A DNA stretch of 30,680 nt from CAZIGK01 sp964538615 (GCA_964538615.1 CAZIGK010000021.1:1-30680); one strand, 5' to 3'; positions 15,610 to 24,724 are shown, counted from the first letter of the stretch. Notes: generated from the letters alone by a model not told the origin. Translations and numbers: made by a program.

Positions 15610-17094
15610 CTATTCATCGGTTTCACTGGATGGGGGAGACAATGCACCATCCAATGTCGAGGGGAGATTGAGGGAGGGGGTATCCATCGGTAAGGTGGGG
15701 GTGTCCTCTGGCTTTGGTTGTGAAGGTTGGTCTTCGGCGGTTGGGGCAGGGGACACAGGAGACTCAGGAGATTCGGGCGGCGGAGTGGTCGCTTGTGGAC
15801 GTGGAGCAGCGGGGGGGAGTTCTGGTGGGGTGTCTCGCACTTCAATATAGGCATTGCGGCGGGCATCGCGCATCAGGCGTAGGGCTTCCAGCCCCAGTTT
15901 GCGTCGCTTGATCATTTCTTTCACTTTTTCCCGATGCACCAGTGCGGATTGTGCTTCGATTTTTTCACACACCATAAGTAAGTGAATACCTGCTGGTGTG
16001 CGGAAAGGCTCGCTAATCTGGCCGACGCCCAAATTGCGCACCAGACCCCGCACCTGTGCCTGTAGGTGCTTTAGTTGCAGGCGTCCCATGTCGTTGGCTT
16101 CGGCGTCTTCAATGCGGCTGGCCTTATCCATAAAATCCACACAGCCGTATATGCCTTCACGCAGGCGGGCGGCTTCTGCCAGACGCTCCTGCACGGTCTC
16201 TTCTTCTGCTTCTTTGGATAGCGGTAGGATAATTTGCCGCAGGGCGACTTCCGTTTCATCGTCATTGCTGCCAATCATGGCGCGTTTGTCATGCAGCTTC
16301 AGAATGCGATACCCTTCTGTGGTGCGCACCGGTGGGGTGACATCCCCCGGTTTCATTTCCGCCAGAATATCCAGCAGCCGTTGTTCCAGTTGTTCTCCTG
16401 CCTGCCACTGTTTAGGGCTGGCTTGCGAACCGATATTGCTTAAAGTGGGGAACATACTGGCCAGTTGGTTCACATCCACCCCATCGCGGATTGCTTTAAT
16501 CACATCCTGTGCCAGACCCGCTGCATCCGCTTCTGAGGATTGGTCATTCACCGGAATCATGATTTCTGAAACCTGATATTCCTGAAAGCCACGATCACCG
16601 GAAAAGGCTTCGATGGCGGTATCAATCTCCGTATCGCTGACCACAATGCGGGGCTGAAGCTGCTGCATCATCATTTTTGCCCAGCGCAATTCCACCCCAA
16701 TTTGCTCTTTCAGGCTCTCCATACTCACGCCATCTGCCGCGAGCTGTTGCTGTAAATCCTGCACCGTGATGCGCCGTTGGCTGGCAAATTGCTCAACGGC
16801 GGCCTGCATCTGGCGATCACTGACTTTGATGTTTTTGTCGTTCAGAATCTCCTTTTGCAGGGTTTCGGAGATGAGTTTTTGCAGCATTTGCGCACGTAGG
16901 CGTTGCTGTACCGCCGGAATATCCGGCAAGCCGGAGAAGCGTTTGGCAATGGCCAGCCGTTGCCCCACATCCACATTGGTGATGATGTGGTGGTTCACCA
17001 CAGCGGCAGGGTGAATTTCCATCGCGGAGGCTGCATGAACCAGAACAAGGCAGAGAAAAAACGGTAAAAACAAGCGCATGATAGGGGGTATCAT
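15610..17094 (-). CDS. surA: Periplasmic chaperone/peptidyl-prolyl isomerase SurA, Pro-rich tail
   Basis: Escorts outer-membrane proteins, LptD in particular, to BamA. A signal peptide (MRLFLPFFLCLVLVHAASA) precedes a SurA N-terminal chaperone domain at about 25-165. Two parvulin-like domains follow: about 175-270, ending VRTTEGYRILKLHDKR, and about 285-390, ending PFRTPAGIHLLMVCEKIEAQ. Unusually, residues 421-494 form a tail with 22 prolines in 74 residues, alternating with Glu, Ser and Thr and predicted to be disordered. Starts at 17094 or 17079 are both possible; neither has a clear ribosome binding site. It begins six bases after the lptD stop, so it is coupled to lptD. Confidence 0.92.
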   Translation of the reverse strand: MIPPIMRLFLPFFLCLVLVHAASAMEIHPAAVVNHHIITNVDVGQRLAIAKRFSGLPDIPAVQQRLRAQMLQKLISETLQKEILNDKNIKVSDRQMQAAVEQFASQRRITVQDLQQQLAADGVSMESLKEQIGVELRWAKMMMQQLQPRIVVSDTEIDTAIEAFSGDRGFQEYQVSEIMIPVNDQSSEADAAGLAQDVIKAIRDGVDVNQLASMFPTLSNIGSQASPKQWQAGEQLEQRLLDILAEMKPGDVTPPVRTTEGYRILKLHDKRAMIGSNDDETEVALRQIILPLSKEAEEETVQERLAEAARLREGIYGCVDFMDKASRIEDAEANDMGRLQLKHLQAQVRGLVRNLGVGQISEPFRTPAGIHLLMVCEKIEAQSALVHREKVKEMIKRRKLGLEALRLMRDARRNAYIEVRDTPPELPPAAPRPQATTPPPESPESPVSPAPTAEDQPSQPKPEDTPTLPMDTPSLNLPSTLDGALSPPSSETDE

Positions 17095-17099
17095 CTGGG

Positions 17100-19385
17100 T
17101 TAGTTGAGGTTACGTAGCTGTAGTTGCAAGGTATAGGATGTATTCGGCTCAATGTCACGGTCACGGGTGAACTGGCGATCTATAGCGGTAATAACACGCA
17201 GGCACTCATTTTGGTACATCAGATTTGCCCTTGCGTTGATCATGCTGTCGCTTAGCAGGTTCCGGCGGCCTCCGGCTGTCAGGCTCCATTGTTCATCCAG
17301 CAGGTAGGTAAGGCCAGCGAATATTTCCTCCCGGTCATTCAGGTTGGGATCATCCACCAGTTGGGTGAATTCTGCCATGAAATAGATGGGATCCAGTTTC
17401 AGCCAGCCGTTAATTTCATTGCGTTTGACTTCCAGATTATCCGCGTCCACCCGGAAGCGATAGGCAATATCCATCAGGTCATGTGCGGCACCCAGCATGC
17501 CCACATAGTCTGAATAGCTGGTGTTGGGGTTGGCGCTGAACATTTGTCCGAAGTCATGGGTCCAATGGTAGCTTTGCCCCAGAAAGGCGGTGTATTCATA
17601 CCCTTCATCCAGCATGAGGGTGGAACTGACACCGTAATTGGCGCGTGGGCCGGTTTCAACGCGGTCATAGCCACTGTAGCGGTTAGGCTCAAACAGGTTG
17701 GCAGCCGAAAACTCTTCCACCTGACTGTCCTCGTTGGGAATAATATCCGGATTATTGCCGGCAGGGGAGGCTGCCAGTTCAACGCGAGGTTCGACCAGTA
17801 GAGTGCTATGGTCATTGCGACGTAGCAGAGGGTAGCGCCAACTGAGGATGGATTCCGGAATCAGGCGGGTTTGATATTCTGTCTCGCCGCCGTAGGCGGG
17901 GGTGGGTTGGAAATCGCCGATAGAGTAGGCGTCTCCTCGAAGGCTGGCGGTAAAGCCGAACACATGCCCATTGGGAGTGGTGTAGGGGACTTCCCATGCG
18001 GATTTAAAATGCGCCAAATGGCTGTTGGTGCTGCCGGAACGGTTGAGGGAGCGCATGGCAAACGCATGTTGGAAGCGCGAGTCCATCCACATGGGGTCGG
18101 TTTCATGGGCGAAATAGGCCTCCGGCAGAATGAAGGGGGTGCGGGTATCCACAGCGGGCTGGTTTTGCAGGTCCAGTCGCAGATCCTGAAAGGTCATGCC
18201 TTCCAGCATGGCATAGGTTCGGTCGTAGCGGCCTTGTCCGACCCCTTCCAGAAACATACGGCTGTTCAGGGAGTCTACATTCATAATATCGTAGCGGCGG
18301 AGGTAGGTGTCATCGCTGGCGCGGTTGACATCGAAGCCCCATTGCCATGTGGGATCCAGATGAAAATTGCCCAGCGCGGAGACGTGCCCACGGATTTCCT
18401 GACCATCAACCACTTCTCCCAGATTGTTGCGCCGTTCCGGGTAGGTGATGCTGCCGCCAAGTTTATAGCGCCCTGTCTCGGTCAGTTGGCTGTATTCCCC
18501 TTTCATCAGCGGGCCTTCCTGCGAGGTATAGACCGGTGTTAGAATGGCCTCTTTGTCTGGGGCGATGCTCCAGTAAACAGGGGCTTCCACCACGGTTCCC
18601 AGCAGGGTGGAGACTTCATAGGTGGGAACCAGCAGGCCGGATTTACTATCCGCATTCGGGCTGGGGTGGGAAAAATAGGGGACATAGAGGACGGGAACGC
18701 CTTTTACCTCCATGCGGGCATGCTTGTAACTGACTTCCTGTTCTTTTTCGTCGTAGGTCACTTCGGCGGCTTTGAGTTCCCATAGCGGGTCTTCTTCCTT
18801 GTCGGAGAGCGGGTGGGTACAGATAGTACAGGCGGTATAGCCGGCATCGGTGAAGGTTGAGGTAGAGCCGTCCGTGCGGGTGGCTTTTTCTGCCCTCAGG
18901 GTAGAGTTATCCATAAACTCCGCTTTCAGGCGTTCAATAACGCCTTGTTGCAGGTCGTCTTTCAGTTCCACTTCTTCTGCATGATAGACACTACCGTCTG
19001 GTTCGTGCATTTCCACATGGCCACGGGCGTTCACGATGCCGGTCTGCTGGTTATAGATCAGTGTATCCGCCAGAATGTAGCGTCCTAGTTGGGTGACTTT
19101 GACATGTCCTTCCGCTACGGCAATTTTACGCTGGCTATCATAGGCCATACGGTCGGCTTCAATATGCACGGGTTCTGTATTGGAGGGAGGGGGGCTGTTC
19201 CCCGTTATTTGTGCATGTGCGGCGGAACTTGCTATCTGTATGAAAAACAATGTAATTAACACAAAAAGCCACTGGCTTAAACGAAGCGAGCGGCTGAGCA
19301 AAAGCGGTGGTGTGGGTAGAGGTTGCGGCATTCCCTGCTTCTGAAAAGGCATAACACTGGCTGAACATACAGCATTTTGCGGCAT
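17100..19385 (-). CDS. lptD: LPS assembly outer membrane protein LptD
   Basis: Outer-membrane barrel that inserts LPS into the outer leaflet with LptE. A signal peptide ends IASSAAHA. The LptA-like jellyroll begins at PVHIEADRMAYDSQRKIAVAEG (mature residues about 13-34), with a conserved YTACTICTHP motif, and a large beta-barrel follows to the C-terminal LQLQLRNLN. The mature protein shows three cysteines, the C-x-x-C pair and one in MYQNECLRV, against four in E. coli. ATG 19385, with GGAAAA about 12 bases upstream, is my preferred start; a TTG at 19427 or ATGs at 19352 and 19331 are alternatives. It lies between lptG and surA in one operon. Confidence 0.93.
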   Translation of the reverse strand: MPQNAVCSASVMPFQKQGMPQPLPTPPLLLSRSLRLSQWLFVLITLFFIQIASSAAHAQITGNSPPPSNTEPVHIEADRMAYDSQRKIAVAEGHVKVTQLGRYILADTLIYNQQTGIVNARGHVEMHEPDGSVYHAEEVELKDDLQQGVIERLKAEFMDNSTLRAEKATRTDGSTSTFTDAGYTACTICTHPLSDKEEDPLWELKAAEVTYDEKEQEVSYKHARMEVKGVPVLYVPYFSHPSPNADSKSGLLVPTYEVSTLLGTVVEAPVYWSIAPDKEAILTPVYTSQEGPLMKGEYSQLTETGRYKLGGSITYPERRNNLGEVVDGQEIRGHVSALGNFHLDPTWQWGFDVNRASDDTYLRRYDIMNVDSLNSRMFLEGVGQGRYDRTYAMLEGMTFQDLRLDLQNQPAVDTRTPFILPEAYFAHETDPMWMDSRFQHAFAMRSLNRSGSTNSHLAHFKSAWEVPYTTPNGHVFGFTASLRGDAYSIGDFQPTPAYGGETEYQTRLIPESILSWRYPLLRRNDHSTLLVEPRVELAASPAGNNPDIIPNEDSQVEEFSAANLFEPNRYSGYDRVETGPRANYGVSSTLMLDEGYEYTAFLGQSYHWTHDFGQMFSANPNTSYSDYVGMLGAAHDLMDIAYRFRVDADNLEVKRNEINGWLKLDPIYFMAEFTQLVDDPNLNDREEIFAGLTYLLDEQWSLTAGGRRNLLSDSMINARANLMYQNECLRVITAIDRQFTRDRDIEPNTSYTLQLQLRNLN

Positions 19386-19439
19386 GTCACAATGTTTTCC
19401 GCTAGATTTGGTAGGCAGGAGCCTCAAGGCTACGGCGGT

Positions 19440-20576
19440 TTATCCATCTTCAAAATGCAGTAGGGTGAGTAGCCCCCCCAGCAGGCTAATCAGGGCCGGA
19501 CTCCATGCAGCAACAGGCGGAGGCAGCGTGCCGGAAAGACCGAAGGCTTCAATAATATCGGTCATGAAATAGAGGATAAAGCCCGTGAATACACCGAAGG
19601 CCAGCAGCATGCCTGTTTTGCCCATACGTTGTGGACGCAGGCCAAAGCTTGCGGAAATGAGAATCATCGCCAGCATCAGCACCGGGGAGGCCAGTAAACT
19701 ATGCCAGTACAGGCGGTGGCGGGTGGCAGAGAAACCGGCCTGTTCCAGCGCGTGAATGAAGGCAGGAAGTTCCCAGAAGGACAAGGCATCCGGCGGGGCG
19801 AAACTGTTTTGAATCTGGTAGGTGGTCAGGTTGGTATTCAGCCGGACAGACGCGGCTTTCAGGGGAAAGCTATCCTGCCTGTTCAGGATAACATTTTGTA
19901 AGTCCCAATAGCCGGATTTCAGGGTGGCGTTATGGGCATCCAGCCGCATGAGGAAGCGGGATTCCTTGTCAAACAGCAGGAACATTGCTTCAAAAAGCTG
20001 CATATCTTTCTGGTCGGCGCGAAGTGCATGAATCATAACCTCAGGCGCTTGTAACCGTTTCTGGTTCAGGATGGGGGGCAGGCTGCTATCGGCCTGACGC
20101 AACCACAGGCCGGAGCCGGAGAGAGACAGCATGCTGGTTTGGCCGCTTAAGTAACGGGCTTCCAGCTTTTCAAAGCGTGCCAACATAACGGAGGCCACAG
20201 GGTTAAATACCATCACGCTGAATAGCCCAAGCCCCAAGGCAAGAAGCAGGGCCGGGTTGAGTAATTGCCAGATGGAAATGCCAGCAGCACGCGCCGCGAC
20301 CAGCTCACTGGTGCGGGAAAGACGGGATAAGGCCAGCAGGCAGCCAATGAGAATGGCAAAGGGAAGGACGGTTTGCATCATGGTGGGGAGTTTGAGCAGT
20401 GCCAGCTCAAATAGAATCCCCATAGAGACACCCGCTTTACCGGAACCCCGGCGCAGTAGTTCCAATGTGTCTATCAGGAGTATCAGACCACTGATGATGC
20501 ACCAGATCATCATGATTTGTGAAAAAAAGATTTTGATGTGATAGCGGGAGAGAATCCAGGGGGTGCGAATACTCAT
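19440..20576 (-). CDS. lptG: LPS export ABC transporter permease LptG
   Basis: Inner-membrane half of the LptB2FG extractor that pulls LPS from the membrane. The 378 residues show three N-terminal helices (about 15-35, 60-85, 105-125), a periplasmic beta-jellyroll domain in the middle and three C-terminal helices (about 290-375). The cytoplasmic coupling segment LSRTSELVAARAAGISIWQL (about 85-104) is a hallmark of the LptF/LptG family. It overlaps lptF by four bases (ATGA). LptB, LptA and LptC are not in the window. Confidence 0.93.
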   Translation of the reverse strand: MSIRTPWILSRYHIKIFFSQIMMIWCIISGLILLIDTLELLRRGSGKAGVSMGILFELALLKLPTMMQTVLPFAILIGCLLALSRLSRTSELVAARAAGISIWQLLNPALLLALGLGLFSVMVFNPVASVMLARFEKLEARYLSGQTSMLSLSGSGLWLRQADSSLPPILNQKRLQAPEVMIHALRADQKDMQLFEAMFLLFDKESRFLMRLDAHNATLKSGYWDLQNVILNRQDSFPLKAASVRLNTNLTTYQIQNSFAPPDALSFWELPAFIHALEQAGFSATRHRLYWHSLLASPVLMLAMILISASFGLRPQRMGKTGMLLAFGVFTGFILYFMTDIIEAFGLSGTLPPPVAAWSPALISLLGGLLTLLHFEDG

Positions 20577-21757
20577 GCGGGGGAACCTCCCGGCGGGGGA
20601 GGTGTAGCCGCGCTATTGGGAGCTGTACCGGAGAGGGCGCGTTGTTTCGGGCAGTCTCGCCAGCCGGGAGTGCCATGCAACCAGAGTGCAGTGGTTGCCG
20701 CCAGAATGCCCAGACATTGCACCAGATATACCCCTGCAATTAACCATGTGTAACGGCTGGATAAGCCTGCCAGTGCCAGTGCGGTTGCCAGAAACAGAGC
20801 GCACAGTACTGCCCCCCCTACAATACGTTGCCATTGCCCCCGACGATTGAAGGTGCCGGTCAGCATACTGGCAACAGCCAGCAGGGGAAGGGTGATGGCT
20901 GTTAAGGGCCAGCTTAGACGGTTATGCAATTCCTGACGGAGTTCCTGCCTGAAGGCTGGGCTGGCATCTGCTTCCGGGGAGAGTAATTCATGCAGGTAGC
21001 GTTCTTTGGCTTCGCGCAGGCGCAGGTGCGAAACTTCTGTGTAGTAACTGATATCCAGCGTGTAGCTGTCAAACTGAAGGAAGCTGATGTCTCCCCGTTT
21101 CAGATTCAGGGATTGCCGGAGGCCTTTTTCTAAAAAAAAGCGGGGGCCGCGATCGGTTTTAATGAGCTGGCCATGCTCTGCCAGCATGGTGGCGGGAACG
21201 GTGCCACGGGCATCATGCACCATGATACCGGAAAAACCGCCGGAATCTTCCCGCTCCCGCACGAAGACGGTCAGGCCGTCCATGGGAGTGGAAAAAACAC
21301 CTTCCTGTAACAACAGACTGGCGTAATTGTTGCGGATGAAAAATTGCAGGTCTTTGAATTCCCGGTAGGAGAAGGGAAGGATATACAGGCTAATGGCATA
21401 GCACAGCAGGCAAATGCCCACCGAAAAGCCAACCAGTGGGCGCGCCAGTTGCAGGGGGCTTAAGCCCACCGCACGCAGCACAATTAATTCGCTGTCTATG
21501 GTCAGTTTATGCAGTACATAAAAGCAGGAACACACCGCCGCCACCGGCAAAACCACATTCAGAACAGATGGCATGAGCAGTAAGGTGAGGTAGAGGAATG
21601 TACCGACCGATAGCCCACGGTTGACAATCAGATCCACAAACCGCAGCGATTGCGCCAGCCAGACAATAGCGGTCAGGCTTAAACTGATGAAAATGGTTGG
21701 CCCCAACAGGTGCAGCATGAAATAGCGACTGTAGCGGTGGAAGAAGGGACGGGACAC
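20573..21757 (-). CDS. lptF: LPS export ABC transporter permease LptF
   Basis: Partner permease of LptG. The frame has the six-helix plus periplasmic jellyroll plan and the coupling-helix motif LTIDSELIVLRAVGLSPLQL. The start is uncertain. GTG 21757 begins SRPFFHRYSRYFML, close to where the family normally starts, and is preferred; TTG 21811 adds 18 residues rich in Gln, Pro and Thr and would sit inside a 12-bp palindrome. The C-terminus ends in a short Pro/Gly tail (TPPPPGGSPA). It is the first gene of the minus-strand operon and divergent from pepA. Confidence 0.92.
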   Translation of the reverse strand: MSRPFFHRYSRYFMLHLLGPTIFISLSLTAIVWLAQSLRFVDLIVNRGLSVGTFLYLTLLLMPSVLNVVLPVAAVCSCFYVLHKLTIDSELIVLRAVGLSPLQLARPLVGFSVGICLLCYAISLYILPFSYREFKDLQFFIRNNYASLLLQEGVFSTPMDGLTVFVREREDSGGFSGIMVHDARGTVPATMLAEHGQLIKTDRGPRFFLEKGLRQSLNLKRGDISFLQFDSYTLDISYYTEVSHLRLREAKERYLHELLSPEADASPAFRQELRQELHNRLSWPLTAITLPLLAVASMLTGTFNRRGQWQRIVGGAVLCALFLATALALAGLSSRYTWLIAGVYLVQCLGILAATTALWLHGTPGWRDCPKQRALSGTAPNSAATPPPPGGSPA

Positions 21758-21801
21758 GGTGGTTGCTTCTTGGGGTTGCTGCTGGGTGGGTGCATAAGAT
21801 G

Positions 21802-21813
21802 GCTTGCGCAAGC
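21802..21813. promoter_or_regulatory. 12-bp perfect palindrome between lptF and pepA
   Basis: GCTTGCGCAAGC is its own reverse complement and lies in the divergent lptF/pepA control region. Symmetric sites of this kind are typical dimeric-repressor operators. It overlaps the TTG that would be the longest lptF start, which favours the shorter lptF. Chance occurrence is possible. Confidence 0.3.
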
Positions 21814-21870
21814 GTCACCATATGCTATGCCGGGTAACAATGGCAACTCTCATTTCCAGAGGAATGATTC

Positions 21871-23343
21871 ATGAAAACAGGTTTCGAGTCGGTTGATTTG
21901 CTAAAGCCCAAAGTGATTGCGGTGGGTGTATATGAGGATATGCAGCTAAGTTCACACGCACGGGAGGTGGATGAAAAAACCGGTGGACATGTATTGAAAA
22001 CTTTGAAGGCACTGGACTTTAAGGGGAAAAAAGGTAAATGCCTGAGCTTTGTTGCGCCTTCCGCCTGGGATGCGATTGCTGTGGTCGGTCTGGGCAAAAA
22101 AGAAGATGCCCTGACAGAGCAGGAGGCACAAAAAATAGGTGCAGCACTGGTTGTGGAATGTAACCGCGCACGGGTGAAAGAGCTGTCGGTTCTATTGCCG
22201 GATATGACCGGGGAGCTGGCGGCGCATGTGGCGTTGGGTGCCAGGCTGCGTAGCTACCGTTTCGATAAATATCGGACCAAAGAGAAGGATGAAGACAAGC
22301 CGACCTTAAAGCATTTGCATGTGCAGGTGGAAGACAGTAAGGCTGCCAAGAAAGCGTTTGAGCCGCTACAGGCGTTGTTGGATGGCGTGGTGTTGACACG
22401 AAACCTGGTGAGTGAGCCTGCCAACATTATTTACCCGGAAAGCTTTGCTGCAAAAGCCAAAGAGCTGGAAGCACTGGGCGTGAAGGTAGAAGTGCTGGGC
22501 GAAAAAGAAATGCACAAGCTGGGCATGGGGGCGCTACTGGGAGTGGGGCAGGGCAGCGCCCGTGAATCGCAGTTAGTGGTGATGCAGTGGCAGGGTGGAA
22601 AAAAAGACCAGAAACCTCTGGCGTTTATTGGTAAAGGCGTGACGTTTGATACGGGAGGGATTAGCATTAAACCTTCCGCTGGAATGGAAGATATGAAATG
22701 GGACATGGCGGGTGCGGCAACCGTATTGGGGCTGATGAGCGTGCTGGCCAGCCGTAAAGCCAAAGTGAATGTGGTGTGTGTGGCTGGACTGGTGGAGAAT
22801 ATGCCGGGCAGTAATGCGCAACGTCCAGGAGATGTGGTGAAGACCATGTCAGGCCAGACGGTGGAAGTGATTAATACAGATGCAGAAGGGCGTTTGGTGC
22901 TCTCTGATGCGATGTGGTACACGCAGGATCGCTTCAAACCGCAATGTATGGTGGATTTGGCGACCCTGACCGGCGCCATTATTATTGCACTGGGTTCCAG
23001 CCGTGCCGGATTATTCAGTGATAATGACGAACTGGCGGAGCGTTTGTTGGCATCCGGTAAAGAGCAGGGTGAGTTGCTCTGGCGTTTCCCCGTGGGTGAG
23101 GAATATGAAGAGCATATTAAATCTCCCATAGCGGATATTAAAAACGTTGGAAAGGGGCGGGAAGCTGGCAGTATTTCTGCGGCAGAGTTTCTGCGCCAGT
23201 TCACCAACGGGGTGCCATGGGCGCATCTGGACATTGCCGGAGTTGCCTGGAGTGCTGAAAACAAGCCGCTGAGTGAAAAAGGGGCGACCGCTTTTGGCGT
23301 GCGTTTGCTGAACCATTTTGTGCAAACCCATTACGAGGGCTAG
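21871..23343 (+). CDS. pepA: Leucyl aminopeptidase, M17 family
   Basis: Cytosolic hexameric zinc/manganese aminopeptidase that removes N-terminal residues from peptides; in some bacteria the same family also binds DNA. The 490 residues are typical. Metal and catalytic residues are visible: Lys255 and Asp260 in GKGVTFDTGG, Asp278 in MKWDMAGAA, and Asp337 and Glu339 in the signature NTDAEGRL (335-342). GAGGAA (21858-21863) precedes the ATG. It lies divergent from lptF, a common alphaproteobacterial neighbour; the usual downstream holC is replaced by a formyltransferase-like gene. Confidence 0.96.
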   Translation: MKTGFESVDLLKPKVIAVGVYEDMQLSSHAREVDEKTGGHVLKTLKALDFKGKKGKCLSFVAPSAWDAIAVVGLGKKEDALTEQEAQKIGAALVVECNRARVKELSVLLPDMTGELAAHVALGARLRSYRFDKYRTKEKDEDKPTLKHLHVQVEDSKAAKKAFEPLQALLDGVVLTRNLVSEPANIIYPESFAAKAKELEALGVKVEVLGEKEMHKLGMGALLGVGQGSARESQLVVMQWQGGKKDQKPLAFIGKGVTFDTGGISIKPSAGMEDMKWDMAGAATVLGLMSVLASRKAKVNVVCVAGLVENMPGSNAQRPGDVVKTMSGQTVEVINTDAEGRLVLSDAMWYTQDRFKPQCMVDLATLTGAIIIALGSSRAGLFSDNDELAERLLASGKEQGELLWRFPVGEEYEEHIKSPIADIKNVGKGREAGSISAAEFLRQFTNGVPWAHLDIAGVAWSAENKPLSEKGATAFGVRLLNHFVQTHYEG

Positions 23344-23347
23344 GGCA

Positions 23348-24199
23348 TTGCGGATTCTTCTGGCGGTCAATCATGATCTGGTTGGGTGTTATGCGCTAAA
23401 CCTGATGCTGGAGGCTCTGGCGGCACAGCATCAGGTAGCGGTCACGGTTTCGGATATGGAAATGCTGCCAAAGGGAGAGGTGCATGCCTCCCTGCTGGAA
23501 TTGCAGGCGCTGGAGTTTACCCTGCCTCGGCAGCAATTGTTTCCCTTATTAGAGAAGGCAACCCCGGATGGGCAGGGGCAGGTTTTGCGTAGCTTTAACC
23601 AGTGTGCTGTCCATTATGAGGTGCCGTTGGGCTATCATCGGGATATTCGTGGTGACGACGCGATGGGATTTTTTCGGCAATTTCAGCCGGAATTAATCCT
23701 TTCCCTGCGCTATGGGGCTATTTTTCGGGAGCAGCATATTGCACTGGCCAGTAAAGCGGTGTGGAACATTCATTCCGGTTTATTGCCTGCTTATCGGGGG
23801 GTGATGCCAACCTTCCGTGCCATGCAGTCTGGCCTTGGGGAATATGGTATTACCATGCACAGCGTGCCGGATGCACGTATTGATGCGGGGGATGTGATTG
23901 CCATGCGTCGTGCCCCCGTGCAACAGGGGATGGATATGCTGAGTCATGTACTGGCGCTCTACCCGCTGGCACGGGATATGGTGCTGCAATGCCTGCCTGC
24001 GCTGGCAACGGGAGATACCGTACCAGCACAGGCGCAGACTCAGGAGGGGCAGGCGTATTACAGCTTCCCCACACCGCAGGAAGTGACGGCTTTTGAACAG
24101 GCGGGCATGAAAATATTTGACATGCAGGCCTATACACGCTTCTTAAGTCAGTTTATGCCGCATGGAGTGCAGCAACAGGGGCGACAACAGGCCGCCTGA
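23348..24199 (+). CDS. Formyltransferase-fold protein, substrate unknown
   Basis: A 283-residue protein with the formyltetrahydrofolate-dependent transferase core. The catalytic triad pattern is present: Asn140 and His142 in WNIHSGLLPAYRG, then ITMHSV at 168-173, and Asp179 in RIDAGDVI, spaced as in methionyl-tRNA and amino-sugar formyltransferases. The C-terminus is not an obvious tRNA-binding OB domain, so it is unlikely to be Fmt. The start TTG 23348 is supported by GAGGG at 23335-23339; a longer frame overlapping pepA begins at 23318. Position between pepA and the fabZ-lpxA genes suggests an envelope sugar or a cofactor-related substrate, but this is inference. Confidence 0.75.
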   Translation: MRILLAVNHDLVGCYALNLMLEALAAQHQVAVTVSDMEMLPKGEVHASLLELQALEFTLPRQQLFPLLEKATPDGQGQVLRSFNQCAVHYEVPLGYHRDIRGDDAMGFFRQFQPELILSLRYGAIFREQHIALASKAVWNIHSGLLPAYRGVMPTFRAMQSGLGEYGITMHSVPDARIDAGDVIAMRRAPVQQGMDMLSHVLALYPLARDMVLQCLPALATGDTVPAQAQTQEGQAYYSFPTPQEVTAFEQAGMKIFDMQAYTRFLSQFMPHGVQQQGRQQAA

Positions 24200-24239
24200 G
24201 AGGCCTATGCGCAAACGTTAAATGCAGGAGTCAGATGCA

Positions 24240-24701
24240 ATGAATATTCACGCGAAACTCAAAGAACTGGGCATTGAATTGCCTGCGGTGGCAACTCCGG
24301 CGGCGAATTATGTGAATTATGCGATCACGCAGGGAACCTTGTTTGTTTCCGGTCAGTTGCCTTTGCTGAATGGCACATTGGCGTACCATGGTAAAGCGAG
24401 TTTGAGCGCATTGGCGCAGGCACAGGAAGCTGCGCAGCTCTGCGCCATTAACGTATTGGCACAGATTAACGATGCGGTACAGGGAGACTGGAGCAAGCTG
24501 GATCGGGTGGTGCGTCTTGGGGTTTTTGTCAATGCGGAAAGTGGCTTTCTGGATGCACATAAGGTGGCGAATGGCGCATCGGATCTGATCGTAGCGGTAT
24601 TGGGAGACGCGGGGCGTCATGCCCGCGCTGCAGTGAGTGTCAGCGAACTGCCACTGGGTGCCATGGTGGAAGTGGATGCCATTGTGGCCTTAAAATTCTA
24701 G
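24240..24701 (+). CDS. RidA/YjgF-family protein
   Basis: Rid proteins are small trimers; RidA itself hydrolyses reactive enamine/imine intermediates released by PLP enzymes. The 153-residue protein has the family's SGQLP segment at 37-41 and the C-terminal pattern RAAVSVSELPLGAMVEVDAI. There Arg129 aligns by eye with the substrate-binding Arg of RidA and Glu144 with its conserved Glu, so deaminase activity is plausible. ATG 24240 is chosen because CAGGAG (24225-24230) precedes it by nine bases; earlier in-frame ATGs lack this. It sits just before fabZ (23 bases), likely co-transcribed. Confidence 0.85.
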   Translation: MNIHAKLKELGIELPAVATPAANYVNYAITQGTLFVSGQLPLLNGTLAYHGKASLSALAQAQEAAQLCAINVLAQINDAVQGDWSKLDRVVRLGVFVNAESGFLDAHKVANGASDLIVAVLGDAGRHARAAVSVSELPLGAMVEVDAIVALKF

Positions 24702-24724
24702 AGCGTGTTGGGGATGAGCATAGC

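Noticed and set aside
15266..15850. 194-residue plus-strand frame opposite ksgA and surA
   Set aside because: It is the shadow of two confidently identified genes; its composition follows the complement of the Pro-rich surA tail.
17871..18542. 223-residue plus-strand frame opposite lptD
   Set aside because: It lies entirely within the clear lptD coding region on the other strand and has no recognisable motif.
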